A stretch of DNA of 23,008 nucleotides from a bacterium (lineage in GTDB: Bacteria > Bacteroidota > Bacteroidia > Bacteroidales > Muribaculaceae), in contig SFWW01000050.1 in assembly GCA_004559845.1 (NCBI GenBank), positions 1-23,008 on the forward strand. The letters run 5' to 3'. Below are positions 7,269 through 15,400 of this stretch, piece by piece (the stretch's first letter is position 1; every line of letters starts with the position of its first letter). The notes below the pieces were generated by a model. That model made no database searches, had not been told where the DNA came from, and saw only the letters and a program-made list of their open reading frames with translations. Both the position numbers and the translations under genes were made by a program.

Positions 7269-9407
7269 TTAGCTACGGCGGCGATTGGCGGGTTTCTTTT
7301 TGGGTGTGGTGAGGGCTTTGAATTGCTTGAGCACGTCGCATTTCGACACAAACGCCGACACGCGCGTGGGGTTGGCATTGCAAAACGCCAACAAATTCTT
7401 CATTTCGGCATATTGCGGGGTGGAGCGGTCCACTTTTTTCACAGCCCGGTAGCGGGAGCCCACATAGTCGATGTAGATAAGCGGACTGCCTTGCGGAATG
7501 AATGCCAACGCATAGAGCGCCTTTTCTTTGGTGCGGAAATTGGAGGATTTGGCTGCCACACGCAGCAAGTGGATGGCTTGCGATTCAAAGTATGCCTCAT
7601 TGGTGTAGTATGCCACAGTGTCGGCATAACTCACGCCATAGCGCGAGAGATACCAGCAATCGCCCAGCCTACCGGCTTGATAGAGCAGCGATGCCAATTG
7701 GTAGGCGCTTTCGGGAGTTTGCGGTGCATTTTCCAGTGCTGCCACCTTGCGGCAGAAATCGAGTTTTTGGTTGGAGCGCACTTGCATTGGTTCGAAAGCG
7801 TTGCGCACCGGTTGACGTCCCATCCAGCGTTCTTTGTTGAAATCGCGTTGCGCCATATAGGGGCTAATGTTTTGCTTAGAGATATAGCTCAGCGGCACTT
7901 TTTCCAGATAGGGAATGGCGGCTTGAAAATTGCCTTCGCGGATGAATTTGGTGCCCACTAAATCGTTGAATTCATTTTCCGAGAGCGCGGCGCCCGCGTT
8001 TTCAAGAAGCCATTTTTCAAAATCGGAGGCTTTGGGCGAAGCCAAGTAGGTGTGATAGCTGATGAGCTGTGCAGAGGTGGCTTGGTCGATCAGATCCCAA
8101 TAGTCGCCGCGTGCTTCCAGGAGCGAATTGCCGGACTCCACGTTGATGCACTTGCTGTCGGCAAAAGCCAACAGTGCTGCGGCCAGGTTGGTGTTGCCCA
8201 TTTGGGTGTAGCCGGGAGTCAGATGGCTATACACGAAGCGGGCTATCATTTGCTGATAGTGGTGGTCGCCGCTTTTGCGGACTTCGGTATCTTTTTGCAC
8301 GAGCCATTTCAATTCTTGGTGAAGGGTGGAGAGATATGCTTCCTTCATGGATGGATTTTTCGACAGCACGGCAAGGCGGCACACGCGTGCGTTGTCTTTC
8401 ACGCGATCGCTGCCCTCCATTTGCATGGCTTGATTGAGCATTTGCAGTGCCTCTTGGTCGTTGCCCAGCATCGATTGCAGCCATCCGGCGGCGGCTTGCC
8501 ACATAGCGGGCTGCGAGGTTTTGCCCTCGTTCACCACTTGTTGCGCAAAAGCGATGAATTGGCGAATCTCTTCGTTGTAGATGCCGGTGGCTTCGAGGTA
8601 GCGCATCACATTGTGGTCGTCTTGATTGTCTTTGGTTTCTTGTGCATTGTTCACGAAGTCTTGCACGAGCCACAGCAGTGTGGGCGAATTGGCGTCGGCG
8701 GCATATTCGCGTTTGATGCCTTGCAGATTGCGAATATCCTTCACGAGCCATTTAATGCTCGTCATATCGCCCAAAGCGGCGTAGATTTTGATGGCATCGT
8801 TGCGCTTGCCTTCTTGATTTAAGGCATGGGCAAAAATGCCCTTCATCATATCGCGATACACGCTTTTTGGCGTGCGGTATGCCTCGGTAACCCACAGTTG
8901 CTTATTCAATTCGGGTTGGTCCAGCGCCAAATTGCAGCGCATTTCCAACAACATATATTGCTGGGCATATTGCGGCTTTTTTTTGTAGCCACGCGCCACA
9001 TTTCTGATGCTGCGCAATTCTTTGTAGAGGGCGTCGAGTTTGTCTTCGGAGGGATACGCCCACGCGTCGGAGTTGAGTTGCGCTATGATTTGCAGATATG
9101 AGATGAGCGTTTTCAGATAGTGGAGTGTGGGGGCATCATTCTTGCGGATGGCAGTTTGAATGATGATGTTGGAGGAGGCATTGAGTGCGTTGGGGTCTTC
9201 ATAGGCAAGAGCGTCTACCGTGTAGCCGAGATCGGTCTTGCCGGTGTACTTTTCCCAATATGCCACCATTTCAGCATATCCGGGCTGATTCCACTGTGTG
9301 GAGGGAAACAGGCTAAACACGTAGTAGTTGGGGCGCGCACAGGGCCCGCATGCAAGGGCTGCAATGGCACTTGCCACGAAAAGACTAATGACGATAAATT
9401 TTTTCAT
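7269..9407 (-). CDS. large alpha-helical lipoprotein, unknown function
   Basis: The protein has 712 residues from the ATG at 9407; a start 36 bases further up is in frame but would put 12 residues ahead of a normal signal sequence. MKKFIVISLFVASAIAALAC ends in a lipobox-like ALAC with C20 as the lipidation site, followed by GPCARPNYYVFSLF, an opening typical of Bacteroidota envelope proteins. The rest is mostly amphipathic helices (for example QAAAGWLQSMLGNDQEALQM and NDAIKIYAALGD) that look like TPR-type or related helical repeats, suggesting a protein-binding scaffold. The C-terminus is very basic (KKKPANRRRS). Its start overlaps the end of the preceding gene by 23 bases, suggesting translational coupling. 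No enzymatic motif seen. Confidence 0.75.
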   Translation of the reverse strand: MKKFIVISLFVASAIAALACGPCARPNYYVFSLFPSTQWNQPGYAEMVAYWEKYTGKTDLGYTVDALAYEDPNALNASSNIIIQTAIRKNDAPTLHYLKTLISYLQIIAQLNSDAWAYPSEDKLDALYKELRSIRNVARGYKKKPQYAQQYMLLEMRCNLALDQPELNKQLWVTEAYRTPKSVYRDMMKGIFAHALNQEGKRNDAIKIYAALGDMTSIKWLVKDIRNLQGIKREYAADANSPTLLWLVQDFVNNAQETKDNQDDHNVMRYLEATGIYNEEIRQFIAFAQQVVNEGKTSQPAMWQAAAGWLQSMLGNDQEALQMLNQAMQMEGSDRVKDNARVCRLAVLSKNPSMKEAYLSTLHQELKWLVQKDTEVRKSGDHHYQQMIARFVYSHLTPGYTQMGNTNLAAALLAFADSKCINVESGNSLLEARGDYWDLIDQATSAQLISYHTYLASPKASDFEKWLLENAGAALSENEFNDLVGTKFIREGNFQAAIPYLEKVPLSYISKQNISPYMAQRDFNKERWMGRQPVRNAFEPMQVRSNQKLDFCRKVAALENAPQTPESAYQLASLLYQAGRLGDCWYLSRYGVSYADTVAYYTNEAYFESQAIHLLRVAAKSSNFRTKEKALYALAFIPQGSPLIYIDYVGSRYRAVKKVDRSTPQYAEMKNLLAFCNANPTRVSAFVSKCDVLKQFKALTTPKKKPANRRRS

Positions 9408-10407
9408 ATTCGTTGGATTTGTATCTGCGGATATTTTCGGCATTGAGGTCGAAAATAATCACTTGTTCATTCATGTGAGGAGAAAATTCTTCTACACGCC
9501 GGCTCACAGTTTCGATGAGCGAAAACGGCACTTGCCGATAGAGGATTTCGTCGCCGGGATGGATGCGGGTGGCATTGGCGGCATCGGCTTCGGCAAGCAA
9601 TTCGCGGCACGATACGGCGAGGTAGGTAGCGTCGGGCTTGGGCAAAAACAGGGTGGTGTCGGCGAGGTTGGCATCGTAGGCAATGCCTTTGAAGGTGGAG
9701 CCGGAAAAGAGCAATTTCCAGGCAAACACCGGGTAGGCGGCACACAGGGGCAACTGATAGGAAGCGAGATGCTTCAGATAGGGCTCCACGGCTGCCATAT
9801 CGAGGATGGGGTTGGGGCAGCTGCGATTGGTGGCGTCGCCGGTGTTGTAGAGCATGAGGGCGCCATAGTCGACCGGTGGCGGAGCGGTGCGCAATTGGTG
9901 CAGGCGGATGGTGGCAGATAGGCGTATTCCTTTTTCTTTGAGCAGGGCTCTCACTTGCGTGAGAAAACCAAAATAGGCGGCTTCGCTGCTTGCCGTCCAG
10001 TCGCAATCGAGTTGCACTTCTTTTATCGGGGCGATGCCATTCACTTCACACATGGCTGTGATGCGCTCCACCAGCAGGCGGGGGATGGAATCGAGCCGGG
10101 CTTTCATACAATTTTCGGTGATGAACACGGTGGGGATCACTTCCAAGCCGGAGGGGAGGCTGTCGGCAAAGCGAAGGGTGGCGTTGGGCTTGATGCTGCC
10201 TTTGCCGTCGGGCACGAGATCGAAAAAGCGCAAAAAGAGTTTTTTCACATGGTGCTGTGCCAAAAATGCCCTTTCGGTGGAATCGAGGCGCAAAGTGGTG
10301 CGCCAATAGTAGGCTCCATTGGCGGGCTCCGGCACACGACCCGGCTTGTGATTGCAACCGGCAAGTGCAACCCCAAGCAAAAGCAATATCCACCACTGTT
10401 TCTTCAT
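9385..10407 (-). CDS. lipoprotein with probable TIM-barrel (glycosidase-like) domain
   Basis: The protein has 340 residues. MKKQWWILLLLGVALAGC carries a textbook lipobox (LAGC, C18). The following domain alternates beta strands and helices: VKKLFLRFFDL, LEVIPTVFITEN, IKEVQLDCDW at 128-137, IRLSATIRLHQL, YGALMLYNTGD, LPLCAAYPVFAW. This is the rhythm of a TIM barrel, with acidic residues at strand ends (D134, D136) where glycoside hydrolases keep catalytic groups. It may belong to the DUF3142-like group, but I could not test this. It is the first gene of the leftward four-gene envelope operon, and overlaps the large lipoprotein gene by 23 bases. Likely anchored in the outer membrane or periplasm; a carbohydrate-related role is inference. 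Confidence 0.75.
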   Translation of the reverse strand: MKKQWWILLLLGVALAGCNHKPGRVPEPANGAYYWRTTLRLDSTERAFLAQHHVKKLFLRFFDLVPDGKGSIKPNATLRFADSLPSGLEVIPTVFITENCMKARLDSIPRLLVERITAMCEVNGIAPIKEVQLDCDWTASSEAAYFGFLTQVRALLKEKGIRLSATIRLHQLRTAPPPVDYGALMLYNTGDATNRSCPNPILDMAAVEPYLKHLASYQLPLCAAYPVFAWKLLFSGSTFKGIAYDANLADTTLFLPKPDATYLAVSCRELLAEADAANATRIHPGDEILYRQVPFSLIETVSRRVEEFSPHMNEQVIIFDLNAENIRRYKSNEYEKIYRH

Positions 10408-10510
10408 TTGCGGGCTGAATGTAATTTTTTTTACGTTTTTGCGCTATCAATCATCGGGCAAACCTTTGCCCTTGCGGGCTATTTGCCTTTCGTCACTTTT
10501 CTATATGGTG

Positions 10511-10518
10511 CAAAATTA
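10511..10518 (-). promoter_or_regulatory. candidate -7 element for the envelope operon
   Basis: The minus strand reads TAATTTTG here, matching TAnnTTTG, about 100 bases before the lipoprotein start at 10407. No clear -33 box accompanies it. It lies 22 bases from the rightward menA -7 element, so the two promoters are back to back. Confidence 0.4.
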
Positions 10519-10540
10519 AAAAATTATCGTTAGAATTTTG

Positions 10541-10548
10541 TATTTTTG
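10541..10548 (+). promoter_or_regulatory. candidate -7 element for menA
   Basis: TATTTTTG matches TAnnTTTG and lies 24 bases before the ATG at 10573. The -33 region is AT-rich without a clear TTTG. Confidence 0.5.
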
Positions 10549-10572
10549 CACAAAAAAAATTCTATTGCAATC

Positions 10573-11397
10573 ATGAAGCAAATCAAAATATGGCTCGAGG
10601 CCATTCGGTTGCGCACCTTGCCGGTGTCGGTGAGCGGCGTGCTCATTGCCGTGGGGCTGGCAAAATTCAACGGCGCTTTTCGCTTGGTGCCTTCGCTGCT
10701 GTGCGTGGCATTTGCCGTGCTGGCACAAATTGTGTCGAATTTGGCAAACGAATATTTCGACTTTAAGGCGGGCACCGACAAGAAAGGACGCGTGGGGCCG
10801 CGCCGGGGGGTTACCGAGGGCGACTTCTCCCCTGCCACGCTCAAGCGGGCTATCGTGGGCACGCTGGTTGCCACCTGCGCCGTGGGGCTAAGTATGCTGG
10901 CAGTGGTGGACCCCGGCGAGGGCTATGCCAATTGGCTGCTGCTCGTGGGTGTGGGCGTGATGGTGGCGGTGATGGCTTTTGCCTATAGTGCCGGACCCTA
11001 CCCCCTCAGCTACCACGCCTTGGGCGAAGTGGCGGTGATGGCTTTCTACGGACTCGTGCCGGTGATTTTCTCCTACTATGTGGTGGCGGGCGATTTCCAT
11101 CCCTATGCGGTGATAGCCGGCATTGCCATCGGGCTGATGGGCGTGAATGTGCTGCTGGTGAATAATTATCGCGATGTGGACGATGACCGCGAGGCGGGCA
11201 AACGCACCTCGGTGGTGGTGGCGGGGCGCACCTTGGCGGCGTTCGCCTATTTGCTCAACGGCTTGCTTGCCCTCTCGGTGCTGGGCGTGCTCTGGCTCCG
11301 CCTATGGATGGAATGGGGCTGGTGGACGATGCTTCCCCCTGCCATCTACATGGCGCTGCACCTCACCACCCTCCTCCTCACTTTATTTCTCTTTTAA
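10573..11397 (+). CDS. menA: 1,4-dihydroxy-2-naphthoate polyprenyltransferase, short C-terminus
   Basis: The protein has 274 residues from the ATG at 10573, which follows the -7 element; an upstream in-frame ATG at 10546 would overlap the expected transcription start. It is a UbiA-superfamily integral membrane prenyltransferase: NLANEYFDFKAGTD at 56-69 is the first Asp-rich motif and NNYRDVDDDREAGKRT the second, with about eight hydrophobic helices. It makes demethylmenaquinone from DHNA and a polyprenyl diphosphate in the cytoplasmic membrane. Family members are usually near 300 residues with a further helix. Here the protein ends in the middle of a hydrophobic run (LLLTLFLF) just before repeat-filled DNA, so the last helix appears lost. 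Both catalytic motifs remain, so some activity is possible. Confidence 0.88.
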   Translation: MKQIKIWLEAIRLRTLPVSVSGVLIAVGLAKFNGAFRLVPSLLCVAFAVLAQIVSNLANEYFDFKAGTDKKGRVGPRRGVTEGDFSPATLKRAIVGTLVATCAVGLSMLAVVDPGEGYANWLLLVGVGVMVAVMAFAYSAGPYPLSYHALGEVAVMAFYGLVPVIFSYYVVAGDFHPYAVIAGIAIGLMGVNVLLVNNYRDVDDDREAGKRTSVVVAGRTLAAFAYLLNGLLALSVLGVLWLRLWMEWGWWTMLPPAIYMALHLTTLLLTLFLF

Positions 11398-11442
11398 AGC
11401 CTACCCCCGACCCCTCCCTAAAGGGAAGGGAGTAAGGATTGC

Positions 11443-11478
11443 GGAACACCTGAAACACTTGAAACACTTGAAACACCT
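11443..11478 (+). repeat. 9-base tandem repeat, 4 copies
   Basis: Units are GGAACACCT, GAAACACTT, GAAACACTT and GAAACACCT, directly adjacent. The same unit returns at 11533-11586 after a hairpin. Confidence 0.9.
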
Positions 11479-11490
11479 GTTTTGTTCCGA

Positions 11491-11524
11491 TTTGGACCAA
11501 AAACGGGCGTTTTTTTGGTCCAAA
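11491..11524. repeat. long inverted repeat between the 9-base arrays
   Basis: TTTGGACCAAAAACG and CGTTTTTTTGGTCCAAA pair over about 15 bases with a two-base loop and two unpaired T residues in the right arm. The right arm contains a T-run, so it could end transcripts on the + strand. It sits exactly between the two related tandem arrays. Confidence 0.8.
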
Positions 11525-11532
11525 AGCGAAAT

Positions 11533-11586
11533 GAAACACCTGAAACACCCGAAACACCCGAAACACCTGAAACACCCGAAACACCC
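11533..11586 (+). repeat. 9-base tandem repeat, 6 copies
   Basis: Six adjacent units of GAAACACCY (four ending C, two ending T). Because the unit is three codons long, every frame stays open through it; the minus strand reads as Val-Ser-Gly, Cys-Phe-Gly or Phe-Arg-Val type repeats, which explains several spurious open frames there. Confidence 0.9.
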
Positions 11587-11636
11587 ATCTTGTGGGTTAA
11601 CCGTGCTTCGCACTCAGTGAGGCGTTTATTTTTTTG

Positions 11637-11665
11637 ACCACGAATTGGACGAATTGGACGAATTT
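11637..11665 (+). repeat. short 9-base repeat, ACGAATTGG type
   Basis: Three near-identical units of ACGAATTGG (the third ACGAATTTG) follow a T-run. A related pair, ACGAATTTAACGAATTG, occurs about 150 bases further on (near 11795-11812). ACGAATT-rich spacers of this kind recur in Bacteroidota intergenic DNA. Confidence 0.75.
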
Positions 11666-11704
11666 GTTTTGTGCTTTCCATTTTTCATTGCTTTTTTTTG
11701 CTGA

Positions 11705-11735
11705 CAAAGATAGTCTGCAGCAACAGAATCGTCAA
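11705..11735 (-). promoter_or_regulatory. leftward promoter match facing the 9-base repeats
   Basis: On the minus strand TTG (complement of 11733-11735) is followed after 20 bases by TATCTTTG (complement of 11705-11712), a good Bacteroidota promoter. No credible gene lies downstream on that strand; the transcript would run through the ACGAATTGG and GAAACACCY repeats toward menA. Confidence 0.45.
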
Positions 11736-11960
11736 CCCCAAAAGGCAGGGAAAGGCGCTAAAGTATGTCAAAAATTGATGGATTTTTTTGTCACGAATTT
11801 AACGAATTGATCTAATTATTTTCACAGAGAGCATCGCTCGGAAAAAAATGTGTACGAGCTCGCACGGCGCTTTCATTTACGGCTATTTTTGATAGCGGCT
11901 GCTTGATTTGGTGAGGTTGGGAGTGGGGTTGGGTGGGATGGAAGAGAACAAAAAGTCGGG

Positions 11961-12094
11961 GGGCGGGGATGTGAGGGCTGAAGCCCTTTCGTGGGACGAC
12001 GAAAGGGATAAAGCCTGAAAACGAGTTTTCAGTTTTTTCCCTCTCGCACCCACGGTGGCTCACTGTGCTCGCCACTCACATCCCTCGCCGCCCG
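11961..12094. repeat. nested inverted repeats
   Basis: The outer arms GGGATGTGAG (11966-11975) and CTCACATCCC (12075-12084) pair perfectly, extended by a GGCG/CGCC block outside. Inside are CCCTTTCGT/ACGAAAGGG (11984-12007) and CTGAAAAC/GTTTTCAG (12015-12032), the latter followed by six T residues. The whole could extrude as a branched, cruciform-like structure. Confidence 0.7.
12015..12038 (+). terminator. intrinsic terminator-like hairpin
   Basis: CTGAAAAC-GA-GTTTTCAG is an 8-base-pair stem directly followed by TTTTTT. No gene on this strand ends nearby, so it would stop read-through from menA toward the restriction operon. Confidence 0.5.
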
Positions 12095-12143
12095 AAAAAA
12101 AAGCCGCTTCGCGGAAAAAAAGTCGGCTTCGCCGAAAAAAAAC
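12095..12143 (-). repeat. two TTC-loop hairpins separated by poly-A runs
   Basis: CCGC-TTC-GCGG (12104-12114) and TCGGC-TTC-GCCGA (12123-12135) are separated and flanked by runs of seven to nine A. On the minus strand each hairpin is followed by a T-run, the form of an intrinsic terminator, in tandem. No minus-strand gene ends here. Confidence 0.65.
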
Positions 12144-12337
12144 TGCGCCTGCCGAATTACGGGCGGGGGGTAGCCATCACGTACCTAATTCAGTATACTA
12201 CATACAACCGTGCCCCACCCTCAAACCCGCCATCGAAGATGGCAGATTTTTGTAATCATATCCGTTTTTAAATGAAAGAGCCGTGAATGCCGTGTGAAAC
12301 ATCTCATTTTTCGGTATCATAGTTAAAAAATATTTCG

Positions 12338-12345
12338 TAACTTTG
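12338..12345 (+). promoter_or_regulatory. -7 element of the restriction operon
   Basis: TAACTTTG matches TAnnTTTG. The region 19-20 bases upstream lacks a clear TTTG. Transcription from about 12352 gives a leader of some 125 bases before the helicase ATG. Confidence 0.5.
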
Positions 12346-12404
12346 CAATTATATCAATCGGACTTGCAGAAGACCTCAAACTTAATCGGAAAACAAACTA
12401 AACC

Positions 12405-12469
12405 AAAACTCACTCGTAGCAAAAAACGGTTCGGTCGCCCGGCAAGCACTACGATGCGAGTTTTCATAA
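12405..12469 (+). promoter_or_regulatory. structured 5' leader of the restriction operon
   Basis: AAAACTC...CGTAG near 12406-12420 pairs with CTACG...GAGTTTT near 12450-12466, giving arms of 5 and 7 base pairs around a small internal loop. The enclosed part holds CGGTTCGGTCGCCCGG, which can fold further. It ends about a dozen bases before the helicase start. A regulatory role is inferred from position only. Confidence 0.35.
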
Positions 12470-12478
12470 AACTGGACT

Positions 12479-15400
12479 ATGTTAATAGACAACAGAAAAA
12501 ATAGATATGACGACGGACTTAATATTGTCACTGTATGGGATTTTATTAAGGAGTACGCAGTTATGCCTGATATAAGCGGAGATTTTGATATTGTAACAGG
12601 TTACTTCACGCTTAGAGCATTAAGTAAATTATATAGAGAAATCCCGGCTGAAGATAATTTCAGAATTATTTCTTCAGAACTCGTGAAGCTCGATGATAAT
12701 GATAATCACATCATCGACCTTTTGCGTGGCGACCAAAGTTTTGACACAACTTTCGATTTAGAGCAATACGTCCAAGAAGCAAAAGCATTCCTTATGCGTG
12801 ACAATGTTTCTATTAAAGCATTTACCAATGCTTTTTGCCACGCTAAAGTATATGTTTATAAATCTTCCGATGCGCACAAAGATAGCTTTTACCTCACAGG
12901 CAGCAGCAATCTTACCGACGCAGGACTTGGATTAAAAGCCACTTCTAATGTTGAACTGAATATTGGCGAGGCTTGCAAGCAAAACGATAATAATTGGCGT
13001 GAACTCCGCGATTGGTTTAATGAAGTTTGGAAGTCGGCAGCCGATAAAATTCCGTCTGACCCTAAGAATCCCAAAAGCGAAAAGATTACTGTCAAAGAGT
13101 ATTTCATTCGTCAAATTGATGATTTCTTCCGTAAGTATTCTCCCGAAGAAATCTATTATAAAATACTCTTTGAGCTTTTCAACGCCGACCTTGATTTGGA
13201 CGCATCTATTGAGCATCGACAAGATATGTCGTTGCTGCAAACAAGTGTAATTTGGAACACCCTTTTCAATTATCAGCAAAAGGGCGTTATATCACTCATT
13301 AAAATGCTTCGCAAATACAATGGTGCAATTCTTGCCGACGCCGTAGGTCTTGGTAAGACTTTCTCCGCCCTCGGTGTCATAAAATATTTCCAAACACAAA
13401 ACTATGTTACTGTTCTCATCTGCCCGAAGAAACTTGAACAAAACTGGACTCAGTATCTCCGTCGCCATGGTTCTCGCTTTGAGGCTGATGAATTTGACTA
13501 CATCGTTCGTTTCCATTCCGATTTTCAAAATGAGAGAATGGAGAACTCTTACGATGATGCAAAACTTTCGTGGTTACAAACTCGAAAGAAAGTGCTTATC
13601 GTAATCGATGAAAGCCACAACCTACGCAACGAAAAATCAAATCGTTACCAGGACTTGCTTTCAACGCTTATCCAAAACAAGGCCGGTCAGGAGAACCGAG
13701 ATGTAAAAATCCTTATGTTGTCGGCCACGCCTATCAACACAGGACTTAACGATGTAAAAGGACAGTTCAACCTTATAGGTCATGGCATCGATGAAGCTTT
13801 CAACACGGATGATTTCGGCGTTGAATCGCTTCGCAATCTCTTCACTGATGCACAGAGAAAATATAATAATTGGTGTGAAAATCAAGATAGAACCATCGGA
13901 GGCTTTATTGAATCGCTTCCACCTCGTTTTTTCAACCTTACCGACAAATTAATTGTCGCACGCACTCGTGCCCTTATTGAAAAAACGCTGGGCGAAAATC
14001 TCGGCTTCCCTAACAAGGAGAAGCCGGTGAATATTTACCAAGGCGTTGACCACTTTGGTAAATATAAAACAACCGAAGAAATTTACTCTGCTTTTGAAGA
14101 TTTATTCCTTGCAGCTTATCAGCCAAGTTTGTTTATGACAGAAACTCGTATACAATCGCTTAAAGAAGCTGCCACGGAATGGGGAAGCGATGTATACCGC
14201 GAGCATTTCCTCGTCAAAATGATGGGTATTCTGTTTATGAAACGTCTTGAAAGTTCTTGGCACTCTTGCCTCACTACCGTTCAAAAGGTGCTGAAAGTGC
14301 ATGAGGACACTCTCGCACTCGTCAAGAACTTTATAAAACACAAAAAAGACGGTAGCGTTACTACGCCTACTTTGTTTGACGAATCAGAGGACGACGATTT
14401 TACAAATATTGATTTCACTCTCCGTAAAGGCACTATACTCCTTTCAGAGATGAAAAACATTGGCGGCTTCAAACGTGAGATTGAATCTGACATTAAGAAA
14501 CTTCGTGTTATTGTTCAAGGCTTGGAAATCTTTAAGCAGATGTACGAAGCTAAGCAAGAGCGTGACTTAAAACTTGATAAGCTCGAAGAAATACTTCTTG
14601 AGAAGCGTGAGCAACCGAATAAGAAGGCACTCATATTCACAGCATACTCCGATACAGCTCAATTTGTGTTCGAAGAATTGGTGAAACGAGGTTTTACCAA
14701 TATTGCTTTCGTCAGTGGTAGCAATACTCGCACTTTCGACGGATATAGTGGAAGCGACTATCAGACAGTACTTCAAAGATTTGCGCCTTACAGCAAACTA
14801 TATAAGGAACGTGATTGGCGTGACTTATACGAGCAAGCCGGTCTCGACCGTGCTAAATATTTCAACGATGAAAAATCTCGTTGGAAAGTGCCATTCGATG
14901 AATGGAAACGCCTCGTGCATTGCTACGATGCCAACACTGAAAGCGTTCTCAACAAGCCTATCGACATTCTTATTGCAACAGACTGTCTCTCTGAAGGTCA
15001 AAACCTTCAAGACGCAGATTTGCAAATCAACTATGATATACATTGGAATCCTGTGCGTCTAATCCAGCGTTTCGGCCGTATTGACCGTATCGGCTCACCG
15101 AACGACACAATCCGATGCATCAACTTTTGGCCCGCTAAAAGCTTCGAAGACTATCTTAATCTCGAATCTCGCGTGACCAATCGTATGGCTGCTATGACAC
15201 TTGTTGGCTCGGAAACGCAGGAACTCAACGAGGCATACGTTAAGATGGTTAAAGACAACCCACTTCAAGACAAAAACGCGGACCGACTTCTTAAAGAATT
15301 GTCGAACAATTCTATTTCCGACATAGAGTCGCCAAGAACTCTCTCTCTGAAAGATTTCTCCTTTGAACTCTATCGTCAAGACTTGATAGACTATTTCGAG

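Larger units (their letters stand above)
11398..12337. other. long non-coding, repeat-rich stretch
   Basis: No open frame here looks like a protein gene; those that exist are made of 9-base repeats or hairpin DNA. The stretch begins with an imperfect CCCTCCCT/AGGGAAGGG palindrome right after menA (11412-11430). It then holds two 9-base arrays around a hairpin, a third short 9-base repeat, a leftward promoter match, a group of nested inverted repeats and two hairpins joined by poly-A runs. A mini-hairpin GTGC-TTC-GCAC at 11603-11613 matches the later TTC-loop hairpins. It separates the GC-richer left half from the AT-richer restriction island. Confidence 0.7.

Noticed and set aside
7260..9101. 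Rightward frames of 91-256 codons opposite the large lipoprotein gene
   Set aside because: They are antisense shadows of 7269-9407, where the leftward frame has a signal sequence and normal composition.
9467..10006. Leftward 179-codon frame inside the barrel-like lipoprotein gene
   Set aside because: Composition is Arg/Pro/His-rich, typical of an out-of-frame reading; the overlapping frame has a lipobox and a coherent fold pattern.
11443..11586. CRISPR array
   Set aside because: The 9-base units lack spacers; the single gap is a hairpin.
11401..11681. Leftward open frames of 68-87 codons with Val-Ser-Gly, Cys-Phe-Gly and Phe-Arg-Val repeats
   Set aside because: All three minus-strand frames stay open through the 9-base arrays simply because 9 is a multiple of 3; codon use is that of the repeat, not of a gene.
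12931..13280. Antisense frames within the helicase and methylase genes
   Set aside because: They lack promoters and motifs and lie over well-supported coding sequence.
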